In this document: positions 24,787-33,672 of the stretch, in pieces
Position numbering within the stretch: the first letter of the stretch is position 1
Layout of the letters: each line of letters opens with the position of its first letter
Position numbers and translations under genes: made by a program
DNA from: Ideonella livida
GTDB taxonomy: Bacteria; Pseudomonadota; Gammaproteobacteria; Burkholderiales; Burkholderiaceae_C
Length of the DNA: 64,000 nucleotides
Direction: 5' to 3'
Assembly (NCBI RefSeq): GCF_010499455.1
Contig: NZ_JAAGOH010000001.1
Coordinates: 248,001 to 312,000, forward strand
Notes under the pieces: model-generated
Seen by the model: only the letters and a program-made list of their open reading frames with translations
What the model was told of the DNA's origin: nothing
Databases searched by the model: none

Positions 24787-25692
24787 TCACTGCGGCTGCG
24801 GGTCCAGGGCCATGGCCAGCAAGGGCTCGGTCACCCCCACCGTGCCCAGCACCGTGGCCCGGCCGGTGTTCACATCCAGTCGCACCCAGCGGGGCGCGCC
24901 CCCCTCCAGCGGGTTGAGTGCCGCGTAGGCCTGGTCGGTCAGGATGTCGATGTCCATCTGGGCCGAGGCGAAGGGCCCGGCCAGCAGCGGCCCCACGGTG
25001 CGCAGCTGCCCGGTGTTGGGCGAGACCACCGGCGTGGCGCCTTCCCGGCTGCCCTGGATCATGAGCAGGCCGCGGTAGGCCTCGATCACGTAGTTGGTGG
25101 TGATCTTGGGATTGGCCTTGTTGTAGCTGTAGGCCGCCGCCACCAGGGACACCGGCCGGCCGTGCAGCGGATCCCCCGCCACAGCCTGCAGCGGCCCGTC
25201 GGGCTGCCAGCCGGGCAACTCGGCATTGCCATCCACCGCCTCGCCGGTGTCCGGATGCAAGCGCAGGTTCATGCCGGCATCGCTCACCACCCGCAGCCGG
25301 TCGGCCACCGGGTTGAAATCGAAGCCCACATGCCGGCCGGTCAGCGGCGCGCCCACCGGCCGCCCCAAGGGGGTCAGCACAGCCGTGTCCGGGTCCAGGG
25401 TGTAGAGCTGGCCGGAGCTGCCCAGCAGGTAGAACGTCTCGTTCTTGACCCGGTGGTCCAGGCCCAGCACGGTCTCGCCGGGCTGCAAGCCCTGCAGGGG
25501 TCGGCGCCAGAGCAGGTGCTGGGGCTGGGCGGCGTGGAAGGCCACCAGCTGATGCGAGGCGGTGACGGCCAGCGCCACCTCCCGTGCAGGCCCCACCCCA
25601 CCAGGGGCGGTGGCAGCGCAGCCGGCCAGGGCGAGCACGCAGGCGGCCAGGGCCAGGGAGCGGAGGGCGGAAACTCGGGTCAAGGTGGGCAT
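24787..25692 (-). CDS. DUF4394-domain lipoprotein
   Basis: 301 residues with a lipoprotein signal (residues 1-24, ending ALAGC), so it is probably tethered in the periplasm or outer membrane. The rest is a single DUF4394 domain with repeated short strand motifs, e.g. 'LVAFHAAQPQHLLWRRPLQG', 'ETVLGLDHRVKNETFYLLG', 'GFDFNPVADRLRVVSDAG' and 'DVNTGRATVLGTVG', giving the appearance of a beta-propeller. The domain is found in many exported bacterial proteins and has no known activity. Convergent with the LOG gene and divergent from arginase (128-bp gap). Confidence 0.88.
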   Translation of the reverse strand: MPTLTRVSALRSLALAACVLALAGCAATAPGGVGPAREVALAVTASHQLVAFHAAQPQHLLWRRPLQGLQPGETVLGLDHRVKNETFYLLGSSGQLYTLDPDTAVLTPLGRPVGAPLTGRHVGFDFNPVADRLRVVSDAGMNLRLHPDTGEAVDGNAELPGWQPDGPLQAVAGDPLHGRPVSLVAAAYSYNKANPKITTNYVIEAYRGLLMIQGSREGATPVVSPNTGQLRTVGPLLAGPFASAQMDIDILTDQAYAALNPLEGGAPRWVRLDVNTGRATVLGTVGVTEPLLAMALDPQPQ

Positions 25693-25820
25693 TGGGCAAT
25701 CTCCGGAACAGTCAGGGGTCCGCCGGGCCGGCGCAGCGCCAGCCGATGAGACGGATGATCGGGGCAAATCCCGCCCCGGTGCCATCCCGGGGTCTTGGCC
25801 CATTGGACACAATCCACCCC

Positions 25821-26738
25821 ATGCACAACACCCTCGTCTCCCTGATCGGCGCTCCGACGGACATCGGCGCCGGCGCACGTGGCGCCAGCATGGGGCCGGA
25901 AGCCCTGCGTGTGGCCCAGCTCGGTCCCATCCTCGAAACCCATGGCGTGCACGTCCTGGACCGGGGCAACCTCTCCGGTCCGGCCAACCCGTGGCTGCCC
26001 CCGGTGGACGGCTACCGGCACCTGGCCGAAGTGGCCGAGTGGAACCGCAAGGTCCACGAGGCGGTGTATGCCGAATTGCGCGTCGGCCGCCTGCCCATTC
26101 TGCTGGGCGGAGACCACTGCCTGGGCCTGGGCTCGATCAGCGCCGTCGCCCGCCACTGCCGCGACGCCGGCAAGAAGCTGCGGGTGCTCTGGCTGGACGC
26201 GCACGCCGACTTCAACACCAGCGCACTGACCCCCAGCGGCAACATCCACGGCATGCCGGTGGCCTGCCTGTGCGGGCATGGCCCGCAGGAGCTGACTGGC
26301 ATTGGCGGCCAGGTGCCAGCCATCAGCCCGAAGTGGGTGCGTCAGATCGGCATCCGCAGTGTGGACCCGGGCGAGAAGCGCTTTGTGCATGAGCAGGGGC
26401 TGGAGGTGTTCGACATGCGCTTCATCGACGAGATGGGCATGCGCCACACCATGGAACTGGCCCTGGCCACGCTGGACGCCAACACCCACCTGCATGTGAG
26501 CTTTGACGTGGACTTCCTGGACCCGGACATCGCCCCGGGCGTGGGCACCACCGTGCCGGGGGGGCCCACCTATCGGGAAGCCCAACTTTGCATGGAGATG
26601 ATCGCCGACACCGGCCGGCTGGGCAGCCTGGACGTGATGGAACTCAATCCGGCGCTGGATGTGCGCAACAAGACGGCGGCCCTGGCGGTGGACCTGATCG
26701 AGAGCCTGTTCGGCAAGAGCACCCTGATGCGGGCCTGA
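25821..26738 (+). CDS. rocF: Arginase
   Basis: 305 residues of the ureohydrolase fold. The binuclear Mn2+ ligands are visible in 'GGDHCLGLGS', 'DAHADFN' and 'SFDVDFLDP'. The substrate-loop sequence 'SGNIHGMPVA' and the overall length (about 300) favour arginase over agmatinase. It hydrolyses arginine to ornithine and urea in the cytoplasm. It opens MHNTLVSLIGAPTDIGAGARG, a normal N-terminus. The stop is 7 bp from the stop of the convergent nuclease gene, with CTGAG/CTCAG arms spanning the junction. Confidence 0.94.
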   Translation: MHNTLVSLIGAPTDIGAGARGASMGPEALRVAQLGPILETHGVHVLDRGNLSGPANPWLPPVDGYRHLAEVAEWNRKVHEAVYAELRVGRLPILLGGDHCLGLGSISAVARHCRDAGKKLRVLWLDAHADFNTSALTPSGNIHGMPVACLCGHGPQELTGIGGQVPAISPKWVRQIGIRSVDPGEKRFVHEQGLEVFDMRFIDEMGMRHTMELALATLDANTHLHVSFDVDFLDPDIAPGVGTTVPGGPTYREAQLCMEMIADTGRLGSLDVMELNPALDVRNKTAALAVDLIESLFGKSTLMRA

Positions 26739-26745
26739 GCCGGCC

Positions 26746-27294
26746 TCAGCGCGGGCAGCTGCCGTGCTGACGGCGGAAGTCGCGCGGGCGCTGCGGGGAG
26801 GCCCCCGCATGCAAGCCACGGCGGGCCCGGCGGGCTTCCGCCTCCGCCTGCTGGTAAGGACCCGGCCGCCGGCCCCAACCGGCGTCCCAGGCCCAGCCGG
26901 CGCCCACCAGGGCCGCGCCCAGGTCCTCCCGCCCGGGAGCGAGCCTCACCACGGCCACCACCCGCCCCCAGTCGTCCCGCGCCCGAGAGCGCACCTGGAC
27001 CTTGCGGCCCTGCGCATGGGTCTGCAACCAGCGCGTGGCCTCCGGCCCCCCGGCCTGGCAGCGTTCGGGGGCGTCCACCCCGTGCAGCCGGATCTTGACC
27101 GGCGCACCGTCGCGGGCCGGGCGCACCCACAAGGTGTCACCGTCGGTCACATGGGTCACCGTGCCGGTCCAGACCTCTGCCGGCCGGGCCGACGCCACGG
27201 CGGGTGCCGTCAGCAGCCCTGCGGCCAATGCCAGCACGCCGGCCCCGACGCCGGCTGCCATCCTGGTGGCCTCCCCTGGCAGCACGCCCCTCAT
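26746..27294 (-). CDS. Secreted staphylococcal nuclease-like (SNase/TNase) protein
   Basis: 182 residues with a signal peptide (about 1-36) and an SNase OB-fold: 'TGTVTHVTDGDTLWVR', 'VKIRLHGVDAPERCQ', 'DDWGRVVAVVRL' and 'GWAWDAGW'. Candidate catalytic residues are Arg and Glu in 'IRLHGVDAPE' and Arg in 'WGRVV'. It should be a calcium-dependent nuclease in the periplasm or outside. Two Cys (in PERCQAGG and at the end, HGSCPR) might form a disulfide. Its ATG overlaps the stop of the upstream DUF1232 gene (ATGA), so the two are coupled. Confidence 0.88.
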   Translation of the reverse strand: MRGVLPGEATRMAAGVGAGVLALAAGLLTAPAVASARPAEVWTGTVTHVTDGDTLWVRPARDGAPVKIRLHGVDAPERCQAGGPEATRWLQTHAQGRKVQVRSRARDDWGRVVAVVRLAPGREDLGAALVGAGWAWDAGWGRRPGPYQQAEAEARRARRGLHAGASPQRPRDFRRQHGSCPR

Positions 27295-27707
27295 CCACCC
27301 CAGGCCGAGGCGGCCAGCCCCCAGAGCCAGTAGGCCAGCGCGGCCAGCAGCAAGAGCCAGGTGAGGATCACCAGCCAGACGCCGCGGAAAAAGTGCGGCA
27401 GGCGGCCGATGTGGGCCTGCGCCTGGGCCAGGCATTCCTGCCACAAGGGGCGGGGTGTCAGGCGCACCACCAGCAAGATGCCCAAGGGGATGATCAGCAA
27501 GTCGTCGAGTTGGCCCAGCAGCGGGATGAAGTCGGGCACCAGGTCCAGGGGGCTCAAGGCGTAGGCCAGCACCAGGAAGGCCAGCCAGCGCACCCCGCGC
27601 GGCGTGTGGCCATGGTGCGCCAGTTTCCACAATGCCATCACCTTCAGCGCCAGTCCGGGCGCACTCACGCGCTGCCACCAACGCCACCATCGCGGGGTCA
27701 TGCCCAT
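27291..27707 (-). CDS. YkvA/DUF1232-family membrane protein
   Basis: 138 residues. The DUF1232 signature 'LAYALSPLDLVPDFIPLLGQLDDLLIIPLGILLVVRLTP' lies at about 45-85 and includes the hallmark P-D-x-I-P. Further hydrophobic segments follow near the C-terminus ('GVWLVILTWLLLLAALAYWLWG'), so it is an integral membrane protein with about three helices. No function is known for the family. Start is ATG 27707 (MGMTPRWW), with ATG 27701 as an alternative. It is translationally coupled to the nuclease gene through a 4-bp overlap. Confidence 0.88.
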   Translation of the reverse strand: MGMTPRWWRWWQRVSAPGLALKVMALWKLAHHGHTPRGVRWLAFLVLAYALSPLDLVPDFIPLLGQLDDLLIIPLGILLVVRLTPRPLWQECLAQAQAHIGRLPHFFRGVWLVILTWLLLLAALAYWLWGLAASAWGG

Positions 27708-28047
27708 GCCTTGCCTGTCTCGGGAATCTTGGCCATCCACCATTTGACCCGAAGTCGCCAGATTTCTCCCGGCGGTTTGCCCGCCGGTGTCCCGCCGGCG
27801 CGGGACAGGCCTCGCCCGGCGCCGCCGCGCCCCGCGGTGGGCCACAGGTCCACCGGAGGCCTCAGCTTGGCACACCCGCGCCCACGGCCAGGGGGCGCCG
27901 GCGCGCCAAGCTGACACGGCCCGCGTGGCACACCCTGGGGAGATCCCGGATGACAGCCCCCCCGAGACTGGCCGATAGCGGGGCAGCCGCCGGGCACATG
28001 GCTTGCACCGCAAGCGTCATCCTGACACCTGACCTGGAGACAACCCC
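27708..28047. other. 340-bp intergenic region with a 10-bp inverted repeat
   Basis: No gene is supported here. TCAGCTTGGC (27862-27871) and GCCAAGCTGA (27905-27914) form a perfect inverted repeat separated by 33 bp, and TGGCACACCC occurs twice, at 27868-27877 and about 27926-27935. The arrangement could be a pair of regulator sites upstream of the cytochrome c gene or simply a hairpin. TGGCAC resembles a sigma-54 -24 box but neither copy has a matching -12 GC. Confidence 0.35.
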
Positions 28048-28350
28048 ATGCGCAAGTCCTTCCTGCTGACCGCCGCCGTCCTGTCCCTGCTGGGCACCGC
28101 CGCCCAGGCCAACGATGGCGCGACCATCTACAACCAGAACTGCGCCATGTGCCATGTGCCGGGCCTGGCCAATGCGCCCAAGTTCGGCGACAAGGCCGCC
28201 TGGGGTCCCCGCCTGGGACAAGGCAAGGAAGCGCTGGTGAAAGCCGCCCTGGCAGGCAAGAACGCCATGCCGGCCCGCGGCGGCAATCCCAAGCTGACCG
28301 ACGAGCAGGTGGCCGCCGCCGTGGAGCACATGCTGGCCGCGGTGAAGTGA
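28048..28350 (+). CDS. Class I cytochrome c (c5-like), periplasmic
   Basis: 100 residues with a Sec signal (1-21, AAQA|ND). The heme c motif is C32-A-M-C35-H36, and the distal Met ligand is probably M74 in 'KNAMPARGG', a normal pattern for c5-type cytochromes. The short single-domain form suggests an electron shuttle between a membrane dehydrogenase and an oxidase. A GGAGA ribosome binding site lies 7-9 nt before the ATG. It stands alone between divergent and convergent neighbours, so its partner cannot be named. Confidence 0.92.
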   Translation: MRKSFLLTAAVLSLLGTAAQANDGATIYNQNCAMCHVPGLANAPKFGDKAAWGPRLGQGKEALVKAALAGKNAMPARGGNPKLTDEQVAAAVEHMLAAVK

Positions 28351-28362
28351 CACGCTGAGCGT

Positions 28363-30912
28363 TCAGGCACGCCGCCGGCGCCGCGGCACCGGCGGGGCCG
28401 CCTCGGCGTCCAGCGCCTGGTCCGCCTGGTCCAGCATGCGCCGCAGCCGGTCGGCCAGTTTCTCGGTGCTCAGCCGCTCCCGCAGCCGCTCGACCATCAG
28501 GGGCAGGGCCAGCGGGCTGGGCGCCTGCAAGGCCACGGCACGCAGGCGCGACGCCCGCAAGGTCGCCAAGGTCTGACGCAACCGCTCCACCTCCAGCTCC
28601 TGGGACAGCACTTCGGCCTGCGCCTGGGTAAGCAGGCGGTTGCCGGCGTCATGCTGGCGGAAGACCTCGTAGAACAGCGAGGCCGAGGCCTGCAGTTGCC
28701 GCACCCCCTTGCCAGCCCCCGGAAACCCGGTGAACACCAGGCCGGCCACCCGGGCGATCTCGCGAAAGCGCCGCTGCGCCAGCTCACTGGCGTTCAGGCT
28801 GGCCAGCACATCGTCGAGCAGCGCCTGCGGTGTCCCCTCCTCCAGCAGCTCGCCACGCCACAAGGCGTCCAGCACCACCGGCTCGGCCGAGAGCAGTTCC
28901 AACCCGTAGTCGTTGACGGCGATGGAGAAGGTGTTGGGCCGGTCCCGTCCCAGGCGCCAGGCCAGCAGCCCCCCCAGGCCCAGGTGCGCACTGCGACCGG
29001 CGAAGGCGTGCAAGAAGAGGTGGTGCCCCTCCCGGGAGCGCCAGGTCTCCACCAGCACCTCGCCCGGCAGGGGCAGGGCCGACAGCCGCGCCTGCGCCTG
29101 CAGCATGGGCTGCGCGGCCACCAGCTCGGGCTCGTCAAAGCGGCCTTGAGCCGCCTCGTGCACCAGGGACAGCGCCGCATCGGCCATCTCGCTGGAGAGC
29201 GACATGCGCGACCCACTCCACACCACCACCCGGCCCTTGGGCGACTTGGCCGCCCGCACATAGGCGGTGAGCTCGCGGCTGCGGACAAACTCCAGCACCC
29301 GCCCGGCGAACACGAAAGCGTCACCGGGCGAGAGCCGGGCGATGAAGCTCTCCTCCACCGTGCCCAGGGTGCCGCCATGCAACCAGGCCACCTTCATGGC
29401 GGCGTCGGCCACGATGGTGCCGACCTGCAGCCGGTGGCGCCGGGCGATGCCGGCATCAGGCACCTGCCAGCGGCCCTCCACCACCTGCAACTTGTGGTGT
29501 TCCGGGTAGGCCGCCAGGCTCTCACCGCCACGGCTGGCAAAGGCCAGCGCCCAGGCAAAAGCATCGGGCGTCAGCTGCCGGTAGGCCCAGGCTTGGCGCA
29601 GCTCCTGCAGCAGGGCAGCCGCGCCAGGCTGCCCCCCGGGCCCACTGGCGTCGGCCTCAAAGCCGCCCCCCAGCGCCAACGTGACCAAGTGCTGCACCAG
29701 CACGTCCATCGGCGCCTGCGGGCTGCGGCGGCACTCGACCCGCCCGGCGGCCACGGCGCGACGCGCCCCGGCGGCCTCCACCAGCTCAAACGTGTGGGTG
29801 GGTACCAGCGTCACGCGGCTGGGGCGCCCCGGCGCATGGCCCGAACGCCCCGCGCGCTGCAGCAGGCGGGCGATCCCCTTGGGCGAGCCGATCTGCAGCA
29901 CCCGCTCCACCGGCAGGAAATCAACGCCCAGGTCCAGCGAGGACGTGGCCACCACCGCCTTGAGCCGCCCGTCCTTGAGTCCCTGCTCCACCCACTCCCG
30001 CACGCCACGCTCCAGCGAGCCGTGGTGCAGGGCCACCAGGCCGGCCCAGTCCGGCCGGGCGTCCAGCAGCAGCTGGTACCAGGCTTCGGCCTGCGAGCGC
30101 ACGTTGGTGAAGACCAGCGTGGTGCCCGGCTGGGCCTCGATCTCCCGCACCACCGCCGCCTGCATCGACGCGCCCAGGTGCCCGGCCCAGGTGAAGCGCC
30201 CGGGCTCGGCCGGCAGCAGGGTGTCGATGACCAGGGACTTGTCCAGGCGCCCCCGCACCAGACGGGCCGGGGCCGGATGGGTCAGCGTGGCCATGGCCTC
30301 CTCCAGGTTGCCCAGGGTGGCCGACAAGCCCCAGACCACCAGCCCCGGGTTCAGGCGCCGCAACCGGGCCAGCGCCAGCTGCACCTGCACGCCGCGCTTG
30401 CTGCCCAGCAGCTCGTGCCACTCGTCGACGATGACGGTGTGCACGCTGGCCAACTCCTCCGAGGCCCGGGCGCGGGTGAGCATCAGGCACAGCGACTCCG
30501 GGGTGGTGACCAGGGTGGTGGGCCAGCGGCGGTCCTGACGCGCCCGCTCGGCCGAGGGGGTGTCGCCGGTGCGCAGGCCGCAGGTCCAGCCCGGCGCCAA
30601 GGCGCTCAAGGGAGCTTGCAGGGCCAGCAGGGTGTCGGCCGCCAGGGCGCGCATGGGCGTGAGCCACAGCACCCCCAGCGGGGGCGCCGTGCGAGCCCCC
30701 GCTGCACCGGCACCCGCCGCCAGACCGCGCAGCAGGGCACCGCCCCAGACAGCCAGCGTCTTGCCTGCTCCGGTGGTGGCATGCAGCAGACCACTCTGGC
30801 CCTCGGTCATGGCCTCCCACACCTCCTGCTGGAAGCCGTGGGCCTGCCAGCCGCGCGACTCGAACCAGGCCTGCAGGGCGGCGCGCGGGCCGCGGAAGAC
30901 CGCGGCGCTCAC
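28363..30912 (-). CDS. Lhr-like DEXH-box helicase (ligase-associated type)
   Basis: 849 residues. Motifs run in order: Walker A '[13 protein letters not shown]', Ia '[11 protein letters not shown]', 'TTPESLC', II 'IVDEWHEL' (DEWH, DEXH type), III 'GLSATLGN', then in the second RecA domain '[11 protein letters not shown]', '[11 protein letters not shown]' and VI '[10 protein letters not shown]'. The remaining ~400 residues match the Lhr-core/DUF4145-like C-terminal region of ligase-associated helicases. The start is GTG 30912, overlapping the stop of the DUF429 gene (GTGA). The ATP-dependent ligase and exonuclease that usually accompany this helicase are not in the window. Predicted ssDNA-translocating 3'-5' helicase in DNA repair. 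Confidence 0.92.
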   Translation of the reverse strand: MSAAVFRGPRAALQAWFESRGWQAHGFQQEVWEAMTEGQSGLLHATTGAGKTLAVWGGALLRGLAAGAGAAGARTAPPLGVLWLTPMRALAADTLLALQAPLSALAPGWTCGLRTGDTPSAERARQDRRWPTTLVTTPESLCLMLTRARASEELASVHTVIVDEWHELLGSKRGVQVQLALARLRRLNPGLVVWGLSATLGNLEEAMATLTHPAPARLVRGRLDKSLVIDTLLPAEPGRFTWAGHLGASMQAAVVREIEAQPGTTLVFTNVRSQAEAWYQLLLDARPDWAGLVALHHGSLERGVREWVEQGLKDGRLKAVVATSSLDLGVDFLPVERVLQIGSPKGIARLLQRAGRSGHAPGRPSRVTLVPTHTFELVEAAGARRAVAAGRVECRRSPQAPMDVLVQHLVTLALGGGFEADASGPGGQPGAAALLQELRQAWAYRQLTPDAFAWALAFASRGGESLAAYPEHHKLQVVEGRWQVPDAGIARRHRLQVGTIVADAAMKVAWLHGGTLGTVEESFIARLSPGDAFVFAGRVLEFVRSRELTAYVRAAKSPKGRVVVWSGSRMSLSSEMADAALSLVHEAAQGRFDEPELVAAQPMLQAQARLSALPLPGEVLVETWRSREGHHLFLHAFAGRSAHLGLGGLLAWRLGRDRPNTFSIAVNDYGLELLSAEPVVLDALWRGELLEEGTPQALLDDVLASLNASELAQRRFREIARVAGLVFTGFPGAGKGVRQLQASASLFYEVFRQHDAGNRLLTQAQAEVLSQELEVERLRQTLATLRASRLRAVALQAPSPLALPLMVERLRERLSTEKLADRLRRMLDQADQALDAEAAPPVPRRRRRA

Positions 30913-31760
30913 GCCGCCGCCCAGGGTGCGGTCAGGATCCAACCCTCCAGCGGATCGACCTCGGGCGGCCAGCCATGTCGCGGCTGGTCCAGCGACCAGG
31001 CCACCTGCATCAGGCAGAGCACCGCGTCCAACAGATCGCCACGGGGCTCCTGACACAAGGCCTGGCACTGCTCAGGTGAGGCCTGCAGACGCAGGCCCAG
31101 GCGGGTGCAGCCGGCCCGCAGCGCCTGCAGCAGCTCGCCACGGGCCTGCTCCCGGTCAGGCGTCTGCCGGGCCACGTCGTCGCTCTTGTAGGAGCGCCGG
31201 CCCAGCACCTCGCGGGCCAGCAGGCCGGGATAGGCCTCCAGCGCCAGACGCTGGGGATCGCCGTCGTGCAAGCCGGGCAGGCTCACCCCCGCGGCCAGCA
31301 GGCCCGCCACCCCGGCATGGAGCATCCAGGCCACTGGCGGGTTGACCCACTTCATGGATGGCGAGGCCCCAGCCGGACCGTCGCAGCGGCGGTGGGCAAA
31401 CTTGCCACCGGCGGGCCGCCCAGCGCAGAAGGCGGCAAAACGCGCCCGCAAGTCGTCCCGTTGCTGGCAGGTGTAGTGCCGCATCAGGGGTGCCCAGGAC
31501 AGGGGCCAGCCCTGTGCCACCACCAGCTCGCGGGGCAGGCCAAAGGGGAGGTCAAAGCCACCGATCCACGGCCCGGGCTCCCGCAGGCTGTCCTGCCAGT
31601 CAGGCAGGCTGGCATGCCGGCGCCAGCCCTGCAGATGCACCACCGACCCCTGGCGCCAACCCTGGGCCTCCACAATGGGCTTGCGCCGGCTGGGCGCGCT
31701 GCTGAAGTCCACGCCCCGAAGGGGCACGGACGGGGCCGGGGAGCGGACAAGGGCGTTCAT
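30909..31760 (-). CDS. DUF429 protein (predicted RNase H-fold nuclease)
   Basis: 283 residues. '[21 protein letters not shown]' holds the first acidic residue of the RNase H-like core described for DUF429 proteins; '[15 protein letters not shown]' and '[16 protein letters not shown]' hold further conserved acids, and '[15 protein letters not shown]' the C-terminal one. The family is a predicted nuclease with no proven activity. The 4-bp overlap with the Lhr-like helicase suggests a joint role in nucleic acid processing. Start ATG 31760; longer upstream frames are not supported. Confidence 0.85.
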   Translation of the reverse strand: MNALVRSPAPSVPLRGVDFSSAPSRRKPIVEAQGWRQGSVVHLQGWRRHASLPDWQDSLREPGPWIGGFDLPFGLPRELVVAQGWPLSWAPLMRHYTCQQRDDLRARFAAFCAGRPAGGKFAHRRCDGPAGASPSMKWVNPPVAWMLHAGVAGLLAAGVSLPGLHDGDPQRLALEAYPGLLAREVLGRRSYKSDDVARQTPDREQARGELLQALRAGCTRLGLRLQASPEQCQALCQEPRGDLLDAVLCLMQVAWSLDQPRHGWPPEVDPLEGWILTAPWAAA

Positions 31761-31977
31761 GAGCGGGTGAAGTCGAATACAGGGGGGCCTGCGCCCATTG
31801 CGCGGTGCCAAGCAGGGGGGGATCAGGGCCGGGATCCCCCGCCGGAGGGGAGAGGCAGGCCCGAGTTTGGCGGAAACTCCGCTCCGCCACCGGCCACAGG
31901 GTCTGCACAGATTGACAGCCCCATGGCCCCTGCGGAGCATTTGACTGCCGCGGTGTGCCCAGCCCAGGAGTACCGTC

Positions 31978-32574
31978 GTGATCGTCCAACCCCACACCTC
32001 TCTCGCCACCCGCCGGTGGCTGGCCGCCTGCACACTGGCGCTGGCCAGCGCGGCCGTCCAGGCCGCCCCCACCACCACCCGGTTCGAGCCCACCACGCAG
32101 GTGCAGGGTCAGGCCCTGCTGCTCAACGGCACCGGCACACGGGTGCGCGCGGTGTTCAAGGTCTACGACATGGCGCTCTACACCACCCGCAAGGTGTCGA
32201 CCACCCAGGACCTGCTGAACCTCGGCGGGGCCAAGAAGCTGCATTTCGCCGCCCTGCGGGAGCTGCCCGGCACCGACCTGGGGCTGCTGTTCCTCAAGGG
32301 TCTGCAAGCGAACTCCACCAAGGAACAGGTGCAGAAGCACACGACCTCCTCCACCCGGCTGATCGAAATCTTCTCCGGCAAGAACAAGCTCATGCCGGGC
32401 GACACCTTCACCATGGAATTCATCCCCGACAAGGGCACGCAGTTCTACATCCAGGAGCAGGCGCAGGGCGGCCCGGTGGGGGATGCGGAGTTCTTCGAGA
32501 TGATCCTCAAGATCTGGTTCGGCCCGGCCTCGGTGGACACCGGCCTGCGCGACGCGCTGCTGGGCCAGCGCTGA
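31978..32574 (+). CDS. Chalcone isomerase-like exported protein
   Basis: 198 residues with a signal peptide (about 1-29, AAVQA|APTT). The mature part matches the bacterial chalcone-isomerase-like domain: 'LLLNGTGTRVRAVFKVYDMALYTT', 'KLHFAALRELPGTDLGLLFLKGL', 'GDTFTMEFIPDKGTQFYIQ' and 'ILKIWFGPASVDTGLRDALLG'. Bacterial members lack the plant flavonoid substrate and are thought to bind fatty acids or similar ligands in the periplasm. A lipoprotein with a phospholipase A2 motif follows 83 bp downstream on the same strand. Confidence 0.9.
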   Translation: MIVQPHTSLATRRWLAACTLALASAAVQAAPTTTRFEPTTQVQGQALLLNGTGTRVRAVFKVYDMALYTTRKVSTTQDLLNLGGAKKLHFAALRELPGTDLGLLFLKGLQANSTKEQVQKHTTSSTRLIEIFSGKNKLMPGDTFTMEFIPDKGTQFYIQEQAQGGPVGDAEFFEMILKIWFGPASVDTGLRDALLGQR

Positions 32575-32657
32575 ACACCCACCGCCCCGTCCCGACCGCC
32601 CGTCCCCCACCGCCCCGCCGACACGCCACTGTCGCGCGGCGCGCCTACGCTGATCCG

Positions 32658-33521
32658 ATGTCGTCTGAGCATCCCTCCTCCCCGTGTCCCGCCGGCGGAC
32701 GCCGCTGCCGGTGGGCCGCCCGGGTGCCCGCCCGCGCTTGGACGACCCTGGTCCTGGTGGCCGCCGCGGCACTCAGTGGCTGCACCGGGCTGCAATTGCA
32801 AGTGCGCAGCCCGGAAGCCGAGGCCCTGGATGGCCAGCCACCCGAGATCAGCACCACCTGGCGGTACGGCCAGTTCTGTGGCAAGGACCACCCGGCGCTG
32901 GATCCCGCCCAAGGCCCCCTGGGCCAGATCCGCTTCCTGCTGGGCCTGAGCCCGGTGGACGACGTGGACAGGGCCTGCCAGTTCCACGACATCTGCTACG
33001 TCGCCAACGGCAGCCCCTCGCGCCTGTGCGACAAGGCCCTGTCGTGGAACCTCAAGCTCATCGCCACGCGGCTGCCCAAGGTGGAGCACGAACTCTTCGG
33101 CGTGGTGCGCGACCGCGGCGCCCTGATGACCGACCCCTGCGCCCGGCTGGTGACCGAGATCGAGCACTATGCCGAGGTGGCCGCCGGCCTGAATGCCGAC
33201 GACCTGCGCGACCGCGTGGTGGGCGGCCTGAGCGGCGTGGCCCTGGCCGTGGCCAGCGCCCCCACCCACCTGCTGGGCAGCGCCCTGTCCACGGTCTCGG
33301 GCGTGGGCCAGCAGCCCTCGCTTTGCCTGGCCACCGAGCCCCTGCCCCTGCTGTTTCCCTCCAGCCCGCAGGAGCTCAACGCCTTGCGCGGGTGCTACCG
33401 CGAACCCCAGGGGTTCGGGGCCTGTCCACTGGCCCCGCGACGCAGCCGCCATGACGGCCACCCCGCACTGCCCGACGCCGACCCCCTGACGGTACCGGCG
33501 GCCAGCGCGGCGCCCGGCTGA
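32658..33521 (+). CDS. Lipoprotein with a phospholipase A2-like active-site motif
   Basis: 287 residues. A basic leader and hydrophobic stretch end in the lipobox ALSGC (C42), so it is lipid-anchored. At 107-114 the motif C-Q-F-H-D-I-C-Y matches the phospholipase A2 catalytic signature CxxHDxCY: H110 and D111 catalytic, C107 and C113 disulfides. Upstream '[11 protein letters not shown]' could form part of the Ca2+ loop but lacks the usual G-C-G pattern. No full-length family is recognised; the C-terminal ~120 residues (helical, Ala/Leu-rich, Cys pair near the end) are novel to me. Paired with the chalcone-isomerase-like gene upstream. PLA2 activity is an inference from eight residues. Confidence 0.78.
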   Translation: MSSEHPSSPCPAGGRRCRWAARVPARAWTTLVLVAAAALSGCTGLQLQVRSPEAEALDGQPPEISTTWRYGQFCGKDHPALDPAQGPLGQIRFLLGLSPVDDVDRACQFHDICYVANGSPSRLCDKALSWNLKLIATRLPKVEHELFGVVRDRGALMTDPCARLVTEIEHYAEVAAGLNADDLRDRVVGGLSGVALAVASAPTHLLGSALSTVSGVGQQPSLCLATEPLPLLFPSSPQELNALRGCYREPQGFGACPLAPRRSRHDGHPALPDADPLTVPAASAAPG

Positions 33522-33672
33522 AGCCGGCCGCGCCGGTGCCGCCCGCCGGCAGACTGACCGTGGCGCAAGTGGGGCCAAGCCCCAGCAGCGACAATGGCGG
33601 GTTGCCCTGACCGGGCTCGCCGAGCCGCAGGCCGACTGCGGCCGGCCCGATTCCCCAGCCTTGCGCACCGCC

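Noticed and set aside
26730-26760. Terminator between arginase and nuclease genes
   Set aside because: Only 5-bp CTGAG/CTCAG arms, no T-run, and it overlaps both stop codons.
27868-27935. Sigma-54 promoter suggested by two TGGCAC boxes before the cytochrome c gene
   Set aside because: Neither copy has a GC dinucleotide at the required spacing for a -12 element.
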